A stretch of 64,000 nucleotides of DNA from an uncultured Porphyromonadaceae bacterium (GTDB lineage: Bacteria; Bacteroidota; Bacteroidia; Bacteroidales; Muribaculaceae): positions 45,707 to 109,706 of the forward strand of contig CAMWVQ010000003.1 of assembly GCA_947177635.1 (NCBI GenBank), read 5' to 3'. A program made the translations under genes and the position numbers. The notes beneath the pieces were generated by a model that was not told where the DNA came from, did not search any database, and worked only from the letters and a program-made list of their open reading frames with translations. Below are positions 1 through 7,433 of the stretch, piece by piece; the first letter of the stretch is position 1, and the number at the start of each line of letters is the position of its first letter.

Positions 1-1
1 C

Positions 2-844
2 CAGAGCCATGTCCAGGTGTCATTCGACTCCCCCGAGTTCACCGCCGACGTCGATGCCGTAGGCGTGCTCCGCGTCCTCGAAGCTGTCAGGATGTGTGGC
101 CTTGAAAAGACCTGCCGCATCTACCAGGCTTCCACCTCCGAGCTTTACGGAAAGGTAGAGGAGGTTCCCCAGAATGAGAACACCCCCTTCCACCCCTACA
201 GCCCCTACGCGGTAGCCAAGCTCTACGGATTCTGGATTATCAAGGAATACCGCGAGGCATACAACATGTTCTGCTGCTCGGGTATCCTCTTCAACCACGA
301 GTCGGAGCGACGTGGCGAGACCTTCGTCACCCGCAAGATTACCCTTGCGGCCGCCCGCATCGCCCAGGGAAAACAAGACAAGCTTTATCTCGGCAACCTC
401 TCCTCGCTTCGCGACTGGGGTTACGCCAAGGATTACGTTGAGTGCATGTGGCTGATTCTCCAGAATGACAAGCCCGAGGACTTCGTGATCGCCACCGGCG
501 AGCAGCACTCCGTGCGCGAGTTCGCCACCCTCGCCTTCAAGAATGTGGGCATCGACCTCCGCTGGGAAGGTGAAGGCATGGATGAGAAGGGCATCGACAT
601 CGCAACCGGCAAAGTGCTCGTCGAGGTGTCGCCCGACTTCTACCGTCCGACCGACGTGGTCAACCTCTGGGGTGACCCCACCAAGGCCAAGGGGCTTCTC
701 GGCTGGAACCCCTCGAAGACAACCTTCGAGCAGCTTGTCAAGATCATGACAGACGCCGACATGGCGAAGGTGGCTGTCGAGGAGGCAGGCGAGAAGGTGC
801 GAATGAACCTCGCCGAATATCTTGAGAAAGGAATCGTAAAATGA
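2..844 (+). CDS. gmd: GDP-mannose 4,6-dehydratase, 5' end cut by window edge
   Basis: Converts GDP-D-mannose to GDP-4-keto-6-deoxy-D-mannose, the first step of GDP-L-fucose synthesis in the cytoplasm. The frame is open from base 2; the GTG at 17 is an internal valine and not the start. Roughly the last 280 of about 370 residues are present. Visible family marks are the TSELYG segment that holds part of the catalytic triad, the YAVAKLY segment carrying the Tyr-x3-Lys pair of extended short-chain dehydrogenases, and the NHESERRGE segment of the nucleotide-sugar site. The stop overlaps the next ATG by four bases (ATGA), so the two genes are translationally coupled and act in consecutive steps. 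The identification is secure. Confidence 0.96.
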   Translation, partial: QSHVQVSFDSPEFTADVDAVGVLRVLEAVRMCGLEKTCRIYQASTSELYGKVEEVPQNENTPFHPYSPYAVAKLYGFWIIKEYREAYNMFCCSGILFNHESERRGETFVTRKITLAAARIAQGKQDKLYLGNLSSLRDWGYAKDYVECMWLILQNDKPEDFVIATGEQHSVREFATLAFKNVGIDLRWEGEGMDEKGIDIATGKVLVEVSPDFYRPTDVVNLWGDPTKAKGLLGWNPSKTTFEQLVKIMTDADMAKVAVEEAGEKVRMNLAEYLEKGIVK

Positions 845-1785
845 TGCAGAAAGATTCAAAAATCTATGTCGCCGGGCATCGCGGCATGGTCGGTTCGGCC
901 ATCATCCGCGAGCTCAAGCGGCAGGGTTACACCAATATAATTACCCGCACCCACCACGAGCTTGACCTTTGCCGTCAAGACCAGGTGGAGCGGTTTTTCG
1001 CCGAGGAGAAACCTGAGTATGTATTCCTCGCCGCCGCCAAGGTAGGTGGCATCATCGCCAATTCGTCGGCTCTCGCCGACTTCATGTATGACAACATGAT
1101 TCTGGAGATGAATGTCATCCATTCCGCCTGGAAGAACGGTTGCAAGAAGCTCGAGTTCCTCGGATCCTCCTGCATATATCCCCGTCTCGCCCCCCAGCCC
1201 ATGAAGGAGAGCTGCCTGCTGACTTCCGAGCTGGAGCAGACCAACGAGGCTTACGCCCTGGCGAAGATTTCTGGCCTGAAATACTGCGAGTACCTCAACC
1301 GCCAGTATGGCACCGACTACATCTCCGTCATGCCGACCAACCTCTACGGCCCCAACGACAATTACCATCCCGAGCATTCCCATGTGGTGCCCGCCCTTAT
1401 CCGCCGTTTCCACGAGGCTAAGGAGCAGGGACTCCAGGAGGTGACTTGCTGGGGTGACGGAAGCCCGCTGCGTGAATTCCTCTATGTCGACGACCTCGCC
1501 AACCTCTGTGTGTTCCTGATGAACAACTATTCGGGCAACGAGACCGTAAACGCCGGTACCGGAAAGGAACTCACCATCAAGGAGCTGACCGAACTTGTGG
1601 CCAAGGTTGTCGGTTACGAGGGGAAAATCCTCTGGGACACCACCCGTCCCAACGGCACACCCCGCAAGCTCCTCGATGTGTCGAAGAGCCGCGCTCTCGG
1701 ATGGTCTTACTCCACCGAGCTTGATGAGGGCCTGCGCCTTTCATATGAGGATTTCCTCAACAACCCCATGAGGGCCGAACGCTAA
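841..1785 (+). CDS. fcl: GDP-L-fucose synthase
   Basis: Epimerase/reductase that converts the Gmd product to GDP-L-fucose, the donor for fucosylated capsule and surface glycoproteins in Bacteroidales. At 314 residues it is full length. It begins with a GxxGxxG nucleotide-binding turn (GHRGMVGSA), has the SSCIYP segment and the YALAK Tyr-x3-Lys catalytic pair. ATG codons at 841 and 844 are adjacent; 841 gives the four-base overlap with gmd. It is the last gene of the gmd-fcl unit and is followed by a strong terminator. fcl and wcaG are synonyms. Confidence 0.96.
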   Translation: MMQKDSKIYVAGHRGMVGSAIIRELKRQGYTNIITRTHHELDLCRQDQVERFFAEEKPEYVFLAAAKVGGIIANSSALADFMYDNMILEMNVIHSAWKNGCKKLEFLGSSCIYPRLAPQPMKESCLLTSELEQTNEAYALAKISGLKYCEYLNRQYGTDYISVMPTNLYGPNDNYHPEHSHVVPALIRRFHEAKEQGLQEVTCWGDGSPLREFLYVDDLANLCVFLMNNYSGNETVNAGTGKELTIKELTELVAKVVGYEGKILWDTTRPNGTPRKLLDVSKSRALGWSYSTELDEGLRLSYEDFLNNPMRAER

Positions 1786-1797
1786 GACCTACTGTAT

Positions 1798-1850
1798 CCG
1801 GGGTGTGGCAAAACCATCGGCCCGTTGGTTTTGCCACACCCCGGTTGTTT
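1798..1850 (+). terminator. Rho-independent terminator after fcl
   Basis: A perfect 19-base-pair stem (1798-1816 with 1826-1844) has a nine-base loop and is followed by a T-rich run. It closes the gmd-fcl transcript. Confidence 0.9.
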
Positions 1851-1946
1851 TATAATCCATCCTCCCTCGTGCAACACGCAGAATGAGGATTCCCATCACA
1901 TTTCTCTCCCCTGATATGGGCAGAAAAGCCAATCCGTAAAAGACTT

Positions 1947-3179
1947 ATGCCGTACAGATTAAAAAAAGTCGTTGACAGACTGTCGCTGGCCTCGGCCCTG
2001 CTGTTCCTTCCCACGCTGTTGACCGGATGCGAGAGCGAAGGCCCAGAGCTTATTCCGGTTGCCGGACAGACCCCGCAAGCCCCGTCGGAAGTGAGCAGGG
2101 CGGTGCTGGTCTACATGCTTTCCGACAACTCCCTTGGAAAGAACGGATATGACCGCGACAACCTCGCCGACATGATAGAGGCCGCCAGGGATGGCCGTCT
2201 TGGAGGGAACCGCCTGCTCATATACCACGACGACAGCGACGCCGAATGCCCCGCCCTGAAAGAGGTTACCCCGCTTGGGCTTAAAATCCTGAAATACTAC
2301 GACAATTCCCAGACCTCCGTGTCGTCGGGACGGATGGAACAGGCGATTGCCGACTTCAAGTCATACGCCCCGGCCGAGCGTTACGGGCTGGTTGTATGGA
2401 GCCATGCCACCGGCTGGTTGCAGACCGGCACCACTGAGCCTCTCGGTGGCGCGACCCCGATGTGGGTAGGGGAGGACAAGGGTAAATATATGAATGTCAC
2501 CACGCTTGCCCGCGTTCTCGACGGCAAGGGATTCGACTACATCTATTTCGACTGCTGCCATATGGCTTCGGTGGAAGCGTTGTATGAGCTGCGCAACACC
2601 GCCGGGAAGTTTGTCGGCAGCTGCGCCGAGCTTCCCGCCGCCGGGATGCCGTATTACGACGCCCTCCCCTCGCTGATGCCTTACGATGCAGACCTCGAAG
2701 GGGCGGCCGCCGCAACATTCTCCATGTATGACGCGATGGAGGGTATCAACCGCACGGCCACAATGAGCGTCATCGACGCGTCAGGCCTTGAGCGTCTCGC
2801 CGAGGCGACAAGAGCCATCTACTCGCTCCATCCGCAACTCCCCCGTGATTACAAAGGGCAGGAATTCGAGCGTCCGAAATATGGAGGCGTTCCCTGCTAC
2901 ATGTTTGACTTCGGACATTACATCAACGCGCTCTTCCTCTCTTCGGGAGGGAAGGAGATGACGGCTGCATATGCCGAATGGCTGACCGCGTTGGATGAGT
3001 GTGTGACCTACGAGGCCGCCACCCCCTGGGTCTTCAACACCATAAAGATTGACAACCATTGCGGGCTTTCGACATACATATTGCGCAGGGAAGCCGACGC
3101 CGATGTCAACGGATACCGGCAGCTGGCGTGGTACACCGACGTCGCTTCGGCCCTTTTTGACAGTGACGACGAACAATGA
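1947..3179 (+). CDS. Clostripain-family (C11) cysteine peptidase lipoprotein
   Basis: Predicted surface or periplasmic cysteine peptidase of the C11/clostripain family, which cleaves after basic residues. The 410-residue protein starts with a lipoprotein signal ending LLTG-Cys28, so the mature protein is lipid anchored. The catalytic His lies in the WSHATGW segment and the catalytic Cys in the FDCCHMASVEALYE segment, in the spacing usual for the family. The N-terminal strand VLVYMLSDNSLG is also characteristic. It stands alone between the fcl terminator and the mscS-like gene. Related gut Bacteroidales proteases act on host or microbial proteins; the substrate here is unknown. Confidence 0.88.
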   Translation: MPYRLKKVVDRLSLASALLFLPTLLTGCESEGPELIPVAGQTPQAPSEVSRAVLVYMLSDNSLGKNGYDRDNLADMIEAARDGRLGGNRLLIYHDDSDAECPALKEVTPLGLKILKYYDNSQTSVSSGRMEQAIADFKSYAPAERYGLVVWSHATGWLQTGTTEPLGGATPMWVGEDKGKYMNVTTLARVLDGKGFDYIYFDCCHMASVEALYELRNTAGKFVGSCAELPAAGMPYYDALPSLMPYDADLEGAAAATFSMYDAMEGINRTATMSVIDASGLERLAEATRAIYSLHPQLPRDYKGQEFERPKYGGVPCYMFDFGHYINALFLSSGGKEMTAAYAEWLTALDECVTYEAATPWVFNTIKIDNHCGLSTYILRREADADVNGYRQLAWYTDVASALFDSDDEQ

Positions 3180-3267
3180 CCCCCTCGCTGGTTGTTTCAA
3201 GACTGAGTGTCGGGCCGGCGGGGAGTCGTCTTCGACACAATGAGACTTAATCCACCAAAAGTTGCTT

Positions 3268-4443
3268 ATGATTGAATTGCAGACCGATTTCATCCCCGGC
3301 TTGACTCCGGAGGCTCCGGCCGACTCGACTCTGGTCAATGCCGCCAATGAGATTGCCGAACTGAAGACATTGTCGTTTGACGACCTTGTGGAGCGGCTGG
3401 CGCAGTCGGCGGTCAACTTCGCCATAAACCTGGCAATCGCCATCGTGGTCTTTTATGTCGGGCGTTTCATAATCCGCAAGATTTACCGCCTTATATCCAC
3501 GATATTCCTCCGGCGCAAAATCGACAAGTCGCTCGCGACGTTTGTCTTGTCGCTGGTCAACATCGTCTTGTATTTCATACTGATTGTCACTGTCATAGGA
3601 ATCCTCGGGATTGAGACCACGTCGTTCCTCGCGATTTTCGCCTCGGCTGGTGTCGCCGTCGGTATGGCCCTGAGCGGCACCCTCCAGAACTTCGCCGGCG
3701 GTGTGTTGATTCTGTTGTTGAAGCCTTACAAAATCGGTGATTACATCGAGGTGCAGGGCTACGCCGGTACCGTCCGTGAGATTCAGATTTTCCACACGAT
3801 AATCACCACCTACGACAACAAGTCGATTTCGATACCCAACGGAGGCCTCTCCACCGGGAGCGTCAACAACTGGTCGCGCGAGGCATACCGCCGCGTCACC
3901 TGGACGGTGTCCATCAGCTACGGCGACAATGTGGATGACGCCCGCAAGGCTATCCTCGATATGTTCGCTGCAGACGAGCGCATCGAGGAGAGGGCCACGG
4001 CTTCCGATGCCGGGCTGGAAGTGGTAGGGGAGGGGGATGCCTCCCGTGGCGCGAGACACACCGATGTCGGAGACACCATCGCCGTGCAGGCCGGAGACAG
4101 CGACGACAGCGATGCCGAGGAGGCCGAGGCGCAGACCACGAAAAAGCGCACCCTTCTTGACCGCATCCTTCACCGCCACCACGCCGCCAAGGCCGCCCTC
4201 CATGAGCGTGAGCGCAAACAGGAGGAGGCCCTTAAGCTGCTTATCCCGAAACCCGACCATTCCCCTAAGGTGGTTGTCAACAACCTCGGGGAGTCGAGCG
4301 TCGACCTCCAGGTGAGGGCCTGGACCAAGACCGGCGAATACTGGAATGTATTCTATTATTACAACGAAAAGTTCTACAACGAACTTCCCGGCCATGGCAT
4401 CCATTTCCCCTTCCCTCAGATGGATGTGCATCTCGACCGCTGA
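3268..4443 (+). CDS. MscS-family mechanosensitive channel with an internal insert
   Basis: Inner-membrane tension-gated channel that releases solutes on osmotic downshock. Start ATG 3268 is preferred over the TTG at 3262. Of 391 residues, about 45-150 form three membrane segments; the last (FASAGVAVGMALSGTLQNFAGG) is the Gly/Ala-rich pore helix TM3. The beta domain follows (YKIGDYIEVQGYAGTV and the IPNG segment). Residues about 240-330 are a low-complexity charged stretch (an acidic run, then a basic HRHHAAKAALHERERK-like segment) inserted within the C-terminal alpha/beta vestibule domain. The domain resumes at VVVNNLGESSVDLQVRAW. Gating or binding by the insert is unknown. Confidence 0.9.
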   Translation: MIELQTDFIPGLTPEAPADSTLVNAANEIAELKTLSFDDLVERLAQSAVNFAINLAIAIVVFYVGRFIIRKIYRLISTIFLRRKIDKSLATFVLSLVNIVLYFILIVTVIGILGIETTSFLAIFASAGVAVGMALSGTLQNFAGGVLILLLKPYKIGDYIEVQGYAGTVREIQIFHTIITTYDNKSISIPNGGLSTGSVNNWSREAYRRVTWTVSISYGDNVDDARKAILDMFAADERIEERATASDAGLEVVGEGDASRGARHTDVGDTIAVQAGDSDDSDAEEAEAQTTKKRTLLDRILHRHHAAKAALHERERKQEEALKLLIPKPDHSPKVVVNNLGESSVDLQVRAWTKTGEYWNVFYYYNEKFYNELPGHGIHFPFPQMDVHLDR

Positions 4444-4513
4444 GCAGGAAAGAAACCGACACATATCCCCTCGGCCCCTCGGAAAACAGGGCTGAGGGCA
4501 CCATACACAAGAA

Positions 4514-4554
4514 GGGCGCCGAGGTGGTCAGTCACCTTGGCGCCCTCCTGTTTT
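4514..4554 (+). terminator. Terminator between the MscS gene and rnpB
   Basis: A 13-base-pair stem (4514-4526 with 4533-4545, one G-U pair on the + strand) is followed by TCCTGTTTT. It works best for the + strand MscS transcript. On the - strand the G-U pair becomes a mismatch, but the stem could still help end rnpB. Confidence 0.75.
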
Positions 4555-4557
4555 GGG

Positions 4558-4996
4558 AAGAGGCAGTCGGGCTATAAGCCGGGTTCTGTCGGATCGTGGG
4601 TTTCGGCAACCCCGGAGGATTGCCGACCTGACGCGTCCGGTCCGTCATTTATCTGTGCCTGATGTCTCCATCGCGGCTAATCGGAGTTGTCTGTGACATC
4701 TCCCGTAGCAGTCTACCCTCCGGCAACGGGCGAGCAACCCTTAAATGCCGGTTTACTTGACCTTGCAACCCATAAGACGTGCGGCGCGTCATCTCGCGGT
4801 GACGCCCGGTGGGCTCTTACCCCGCCTTTTCACCCTTACCTGCCGGGACAAGCCCCGCAGGCGGTTGTTTTCTGTCACGTTTCCTCCACGGTCACCCGCG
4901 GCTTCCCGTTAGGAAGTATGGCGCTCTCTGTTGCCCGGACTTTCCTCAGGCGGCGTTACGTGTAACCCGCCGGCGACGGACCGCCCGGCTGCCTCA
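4558..4996 (-). ncRNA. rnpB: RNase P RNA (bacterial type)
   Basis: Catalytic RNA that matures tRNA 5' ends. On the - strand the 5' region contains the near-universal GAGGAAAGTCCGGGC block and the 3' region contains ACAGAACCCGGCTTAT. The ends form helix P1: the 5' GAGGCAG...CGGGC (near 4995) pairs with the 3' GCCCG...CTGCCTC (near 4560), which sets the boundaries. A TAAATTTG -7 box lies just upstream at 5006-5013. The open reading frames crossing this region are accidental. Confidence 0.95.
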
Positions 4997-5005
4997 TTGT
5001 GACTG

Positions 5006-5013
5006 CAAATTTA
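5006..5013 (-). promoter_or_regulatory. -7 box of rnpB promoter
   Basis: TAAATTTG on the - strand matches the Bacteroidetes TAnnTTTG element and sits about ten bases before the P1-defined 5' end of rnpB. Confidence 0.75.
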
Positions 5014-5055
5014 CAACTTTTTGGCGAAAAACCGCTACTTGTCGTGGATTTTCCG

Positions 5056-5063
5056 TATATTTG
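5056..5063 (+). promoter_or_regulatory. -7 box directly before the TrmH-family gene
   Basis: TATATTTG ends four bases before the ATG at 5068. Transcription from it would begin at or within a few bases of the start codon, giving a leaderless or nearly leaderless mRNA. It diverges from the rnpB promoter. Confidence 0.65.
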
Positions 5064-5067
5064 CGAT

Positions 5068-5862
5068 ATGAAAATTACCGCCTCACAGCGAAAACTGATT
5101 GCCTCTCTCTCCACGGCCAAGGGCCGCAGGGAGGAGAAGCTTTTCGTCGCGGAGGGAATCCGGTGTCTCAGCGAATTGCTGCCCGTCTTCCCCCTCCGCT
5201 ACCTGGTGGCGACGGCGGGATGGCTTGAGGCGCATCCCCGCGAGCTCGCAGACCTCGCGGGTCACAGGATTCCCGACGACATGCTGCTCGTGGCCAGAAA
5301 CGACGAGATGGAAAGGATGTCGACGATGACAACCCCCCAGGGAGTGCTTGGAGTCTTCCGGCTCCAGGAGTCTCCTGACGGGCTTCCCGAAATCAGCGAA
5401 GGGGAGCTGGTGGTGGCCCTTGACAGAATCCAGGACCCCGGCAACCTCGGGACGATAGTGCGCACCGCCGACTGGTTCGGGGTCAAGACCATACTCGCCT
5501 CGTCAGACACCGTGGATGTCTACAACCCCAAGGTGCTGCAGTCGACAATGGGGGCGATTGCCCGCGTCAAGGTCTGCTACTGCGACCTGGCGGCGACCCT
5601 CTCCTGCATCGCCGCAAAAGGGATTCCCGTCTACGGCACATTCCTCAACGGCAACAACCTCTACGAGGAAGACCTCAGAGGGGGAGTGGTGGTGATGGGC
5701 AACGAAGGGAACGGCATCTCATCCGCCATCGCGGAAACAGTCACCAACCGCCTGACAATCCCCCCCTTCCCCGAAGACAACAAGACCGTTGAGTCGCTCA
5801 ACGTGGGCATCGCCACCGCAGTCGTGCTTTCATATGCCCGGCTGAAAGGCTCTGACAACTGA
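5068..5862 (+). CDS. TrmH/SpoU-family RNA 2'-O-methyltransferase
   Basis: SAM-dependent ribose methyltransferase acting on rRNA or tRNA; the exact nucleotide cannot be told from sequence. From ATG 5068 it has 264 residues. An N-terminal substrate-binding region (SLSTAKGRREEKLFVAEG, as in group 3 TrmH proteins) precedes the knotted SPOUT domain. The three SpoU motifs are visible: LDRIQDPGNLGTIVRTADWFG, VVMGNEGNGIS and IPPF...ESLNVGIATAVVLSY. The longer frame from 4999 runs into the rnpB promoter and is rejected. radA follows 25 bases downstream, probably on the same transcript. Confidence 0.9.
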   Translation: MKITASQRKLIASLSTAKGRREEKLFVAEGIRCLSELLPVFPLRYLVATAGWLEAHPRELADLAGHRIPDDMLLVARNDEMERMSTMTTPQGVLGVFRLQESPDGLPEISEGELVVALDRIQDPGNLGTIVRTADWFGVKTILASSDTVDVYNPKVLQSTMGAIARVKVCYCDLAATLSCIAAKGIPVYGTFLNGNNLYEEDLRGGVVVMGNEGNGISSAIAETVTNRLTIPPFPEDNKTVESLNVGIATAVVLSYARLKGSDN

Positions 5863-5887
5863 AAACCAAACAGTCCATCTCTCACCA

Positions 5888-7264
5888 ATGGCAAAACTGA
5901 AAGAAAAGACACTGTGGTTCTGCTCTGAATGCGGCAACGACTTCCCAAAGTGGGAGGGGAGATGCCCGTCATGCGGCGCGTGGGGCACCCTTGTCGAGGA
6001 GAAGGTGAAGACCACCTCGAAAGGGAGCCTCAAGGCCCCGCTGGGTGTGACCCCGAAATCCTCCCCCCGCAAGGTGTCTGAAATCGAGACCGCCGACGAA
6101 CCCCGCATCCACATGCCGAGCGAGGAGCTGAACCGTGTGCTCGGCGGCGGCCTTGTCCCCGGCTCGATGGTGCTAATCGGCGGGGAACCGGGAATCGGGA
6201 AGTCTACCCTCGTGTTGCAGAACATACTCTCTATAAAGTCGCGCCGCATGCTGTATGTCTCCGGCGAAGAAAGCGCCACGCAGATAAAACTCAGGGCCGA
6301 CCGCATCGGCCGCATGAGCGACAACTGCTATGTGGTCACCGAGACCTCGCTTGAAAACATCTTCTCCCATATCGAGCAGATACAGCCCCAGCTGCTGATT
6401 GTCGACTCCATCCAGACCATCGCCTCCGACGAGATAGAGTCGTCGGCCGGCAGTGTCAGCCAGGTCAGGGAGTGCGCCTCCCGTCTGCTGCGTTACGCCA
6501 AACAGTCGGGGGTGCCGGTGATGCTCATCGGCCATATCAACAAGGAAGGCTCCCTGGCAGGCCCCAAGGTGCTGGAGCATATAGTCGACGCGGTGCTCCA
6601 GTTCGAGGGTGACCGGCAATATATGTACCGTATCCTCAGGGCGGTGAAAAACCGATTCGGCAACACCTCCGAGCTTGGCATATATGAGATGTGCCAGCGA
6701 GGGTTGCGCGAGGTCACCAACCCCTCGGAGATGCTGATTTCCCAGCACGAAGGGGAGCAGCTGTCGGGGTGTGCCATCGGAGTGACACTCGAAGGGATAC
6801 GCCCCTTCCTCATAGAGGCCCAGGCCTTGGTCAGCACCGCCGCCTACGGCACCCCCCAGCGGTCTGTCACCGGTTTCGACTCCAAGAGGATGAACATGCT
6901 CCTGGCCGTCCTCGAGAAACGGGTAGGATTCAAACTCGCCCAGAAAGATGTGTTCCTCAACATCGCCGGAGGCCTCAAAGTGGCCGATCCGGCCCTCGAC
7001 CTCGCCGTCATCGCCGCCATACTCTCGTCGAATGTCGACATGGCCATCCCCCACAGGGTATGTCTCAGCGGCGAAGTCGGGCTGAGCGGCGAGATACGCC
7101 CGGTTACCCGTATGGAGCAGCGCGTCCGCGAGGCTGAGAAACTCGGCATGAAGATGATACTCATCCCCCGAGGGTCGCTCAAAGGTGTCGACCTGTCGAA
7201 ACTCGCCATAGAGGTGGTCGAGGTCTCGAAAGTGGAGGAGGCGTTTCGCCGCCTGTTCGCGTGA
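5888..7264 (+). CDS. radA: DNA repair protein RadA
   Basis: RecA-like ATPase and branch-migration helicase used in recombinational repair. The 458 residues show an N-terminal zinc finger (WFCSECG...CPSCGAWGTL), a Walker A motif (GGEPGIGKST) and the RadA-specific KNRFG motif. A C-terminal Lon-like domain (LKVADPALDLAVIAAILSS...GEVGLSGEIRPV) lacks the protease site, as in all RadA. Length and motif order are normal. It is probably co-transcribed with the methyltransferase gene upstream. Confidence 0.97.
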   Translation: MAKLKEKTLWFCSECGNDFPKWEGRCPSCGAWGTLVEEKVKTTSKGSLKAPLGVTPKSSPRKVSEIETADEPRIHMPSEELNRVLGGGLVPGSMVLIGGEPGIGKSTLVLQNILSIKSRRMLYVSGEESATQIKLRADRIGRMSDNCYVVTETSLENIFSHIEQIQPQLLIVDSIQTIASDEIESSAGSVSQVRECASRLLRYAKQSGVPVMLIGHINKEGSLAGPKVLEHIVDAVLQFEGDRQYMYRILRAVKNRFGNTSELGIYEMCQRGLREVTNPSEMLISQHEGEQLSGCAIGVTLEGIRPFLIEAQALVSTAAYGTPQRSVTGFDSKRMNMLLAVLEKRVGFKLAQKDVFLNIAGGLKVADPALDLAVIAAILSSNVDMAIPHRVCLSGEVGLSGEIRPVTRMEQRVREAEKLGMKMILIPRGSLKGVDLSKLAIEVVEVSKVEEAFRRLFA

Positions 7265-7310
7265 TTTCACCCCTGTATCGGGGGGGCGCGGCAAAAAAGT
7301 TTCAGGGAGG

Positions 7311-7352
7311 ATGCAACCTTTTGGAACTTCGCGGCGTCTAACGGAAATGTAA
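7311..7352 (+). other. Possible 13-residue leader peptide before the M16 peptidase gene
   Basis: An AGGGAGG ribosome-binding-like sequence directly precedes an ATG that opens a 13-codon frame (MQPFGTSRRLTEM) with a TAA stop. Two hairpins follow: a bulged GTGT-GTCG stem near 7354-7371 and a GCCCTG/CAGGGC stem near 7372-7388. The peptidase ATG comes next at 7434. The order peptide, hairpins, gene resembles an attenuator leader. No known leader family is claimed. Confidence 0.35.
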
Positions 7353-7433
7353 GTGTTGTCGTCGCGACACACAGCCCTGCGGGCAGGGCCCAATGAAGTA
7401 AAGAAATATATTCATCATACAGATTTCTTGACA

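Noticed and set aside
20..859. Long - strand frame opposite gmd
   Set aside because: It is the complement of a clear gmd gene and has no family motifs; high G+C coding DNA often leaves such antisense frames.
4687..5228. Reading frames across 4687-5228 on the + strand
   Set aside because: They run over rnpB, whose conserved blocks and P1 helix are clear; only the frame from ATG 5068 is a protein gene.
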